From Spirochaetaceae bacterium (lineage in GTDB: Bacteria; Spirochaetota; Spirochaetia; DSM-2461), in the NCBI GenBank assembly GCA_016342385.1, contig JAEINM010000045.1, positions 1-15,304 of the forward strand: 15,304 nt of DNA, given 5' to 3'. This document shows, piece by piece, positions 14,407 through 15,304 of this stretch. The notes beneath the pieces were generated by a model that did not search any database, was not told the origin of the DNA, and worked only from the letters and a program-made list of their open reading frames with translations. Positions within the stretch are counted from its first letter, which is position 1; every line of letters starts with the position of its first letter. The position numbers were made by a program, and so were the translations under genes.

Positions 14407-15238
14407 TGAGCAGAGTCTGATCAAAAAGCCAGTTTAAAACTTTGGGATCCTTAAATACGGGGCTGGAGCTATGGCCCATACCGTCGTAAGTGCTTATTTT
14501 GAATATTTCGACACCGTCAATTCGGGTCAGAGTTCTGGTTTCCCGAAAATAGGTGTATTCTTCATTGTCCCAGCCGGTGTAGGACACAAAGTCATTCACA
14601 ACTGTCTCTGAGGCAGATGAATTGTATTTTTTAGCGGCAGTATAATCACTTTCCTGAGAGTAGTCTCCCTCTAATCCGTAATTCGTCCACATAGCTGTAT
14701 TATTCAACACTTCCGGTGATCTCATGTATTCGTAAACACCACCACCTACAGGAACAATTCCCGCCGTCAGATAAGCGTAATCACTATATAAATCCTGTGC
14801 CATATACGTCGCACCATGAGCACCCATTGAAAACCCGATGATATAGATCCGATTGGTATCGATGCGGTATTCCCTGTCCTCGATAATTCTATGAATAAGC
14901 TTTCTGATCCATTGGGCATTTTCACCGAATCCCTTATCGGAATTATTCGGTGCCACATACACACAGGGGTACTCATTTCTCTGCTGTTCATCGTTGACAA
15001 TACAGGGTTGAAAATAGTGATCTGTGAGAGATGTTCGCCCATGAAGAGCTATGACAAGAGGATATGTAATGCTCCGCTCGAGATTCTCTTCAAAATCAGG
15101 AGGCAGCCACAGTTTATATGTTTCACCAGCGTATGCCAGCAATCCCGAGTAGGGCCTGGGAGGACCTTTATACATTTCACAGGAGAGGAACAGGAGAGAA
15201 CTCATAATGATTATTAATAGAGATTTACTGAATAGCAT
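14399..15238 (-). CDS. Lipoprotein esterase, PHB depolymerase/LpqC-like alpha/beta hydrolase
   Basis: The protein has 279 residues. The signal peptide ends in LLFLSC with lipidated Cys20, so it is an envelope lipoprotein. The hydrolase core has ITYPLVIALHGRTSLTDHYF (oxyanion loop, HG at 66-67), the nucleophile elbow IYIIGFSMGAHGATYMA with S137, and the terminal YDGMGHSSSPVF with H256. D192 (YGLEGD) is a possible acid residue. The GFSMGAHGA elbow and the HGRTS loop are typical of the PHB depolymerase/esterase (LpqC) group, also seen in feruloyl and acetyl xylan esterases. It probably splits polymer or sugar esters at the cell surface. It starts at ATG 15238, with GGAG about 15 nt upstream, which is rather far. 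Confidence 0.85.
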   Translation of the reverse strand: MLFSKSLLIIIMSSLLFLSCEMYKGPPRPYSGLLAYAGETYKLWLPPDFEENLERSITYPLVIALHGRTSLTDHYFQPCIVNDEQQRNEYPCVYVAPNNSDKGFGENAQWIRKLIHRIIEDREYRIDTNRIYIIGFSMGAHGATYMAQDLYSDYAYLTAGIVPVGGGVYEYMRSPEVLNNTAMWTNYGLEGDYSQESDYTAAKKYNSSASETVVNDFVSYTGWDNEEYTYFRETRTLTRIDGVEIFKISTYDGMGHSSSPVFKDPKVLNWLFDQTLLNR

Positions 15239-15304
15239 TTAAAATATGATACTCCAGATTCCGGAAGATGCCAATAATCCCCTATAAGTACAACTACTAC
15301 CTCT

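Noticed and set aside
14891..15217. 108-codon plus-strand frame inside the esterase gene
   Set aside because: It is fully antisense to a well-supported lipoprotein esterase and has no domain signal.

Overview
The window is an AT-rich bacterial chromosome segment with about sixteen protein genes, no RNA genes, no CRISPR and no transposase. Three unrelated proteins carry lipoprotein signal peptides, and two of these have Ser at -1 of the lipobox (ISSC, FLSC), which is common in spirochaetes. Together with TTG starts and many membrane or envelope proteins, this suggests a free-living spirochaete or a similar diderm. That is an inference from style, not from a marker gene.

Layout. 1-1286 (minus): 5' part of a membrane GGDEF-EAL protein with a degenerate GGDEF motif, cut by the window edge. 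1549-3340: two YgjP-type HExxH proteins on the plus strand on either side of a convergent, exported 2-Cys glutathione peroxidase-like gene. 3521-6745: a tight four-gene plus-strand operon with a VTT/TVP38 membrane protein, a membrane-anchored alpha/beta hydrolase, a GNAT acetyltransferase and a BioF2/FemAB-like acyltransferase. It looks like an envelope or lipid modification unit. 6780-7487 (minus): a membrane-anchored protein of unknown function. 7666-9570 (minus): a large lipoprotein. 9701-10120 (plus): a small lipoprotein, divergent from it. 10161-10415 (minus): a small two-TM protein. 10742-11434 (plus): a cytosolic dienelactone-hydrolase-like protein. 11718-12875 (plus): an exported bactofilin-like beta-helix protein with a C-terminal membrane domain and a strong terminator. 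13244-13909 (plus): a six-TM protein of unknown function. 14020-14328 (minus): a three-TM protein. 14399-15238 (minus): a lipoprotein esterase of the PHB-depolymerase/LpqC type.

The most unusual item is the 7666-9570 lipoprotein. It appears to join a DUF1266 domain, TPR-like helices and a C-terminal archaemetzincin (AMZ) fold. The fold keeps the structural four-Cys zinc site, but every catalytic residue of HExxHxxGxxH has been replaced. It would be an outer-surface or periplasmic pseudo-protease. Other points of interest are the VTT-hydrolase-acyltransferase operon, the remodelled second YgjP copy, and several structured non-coding stretches: a hairpin before ygjP, swapped inverted repeats at 11526-11592, and a long-range stem at 12970-13122.
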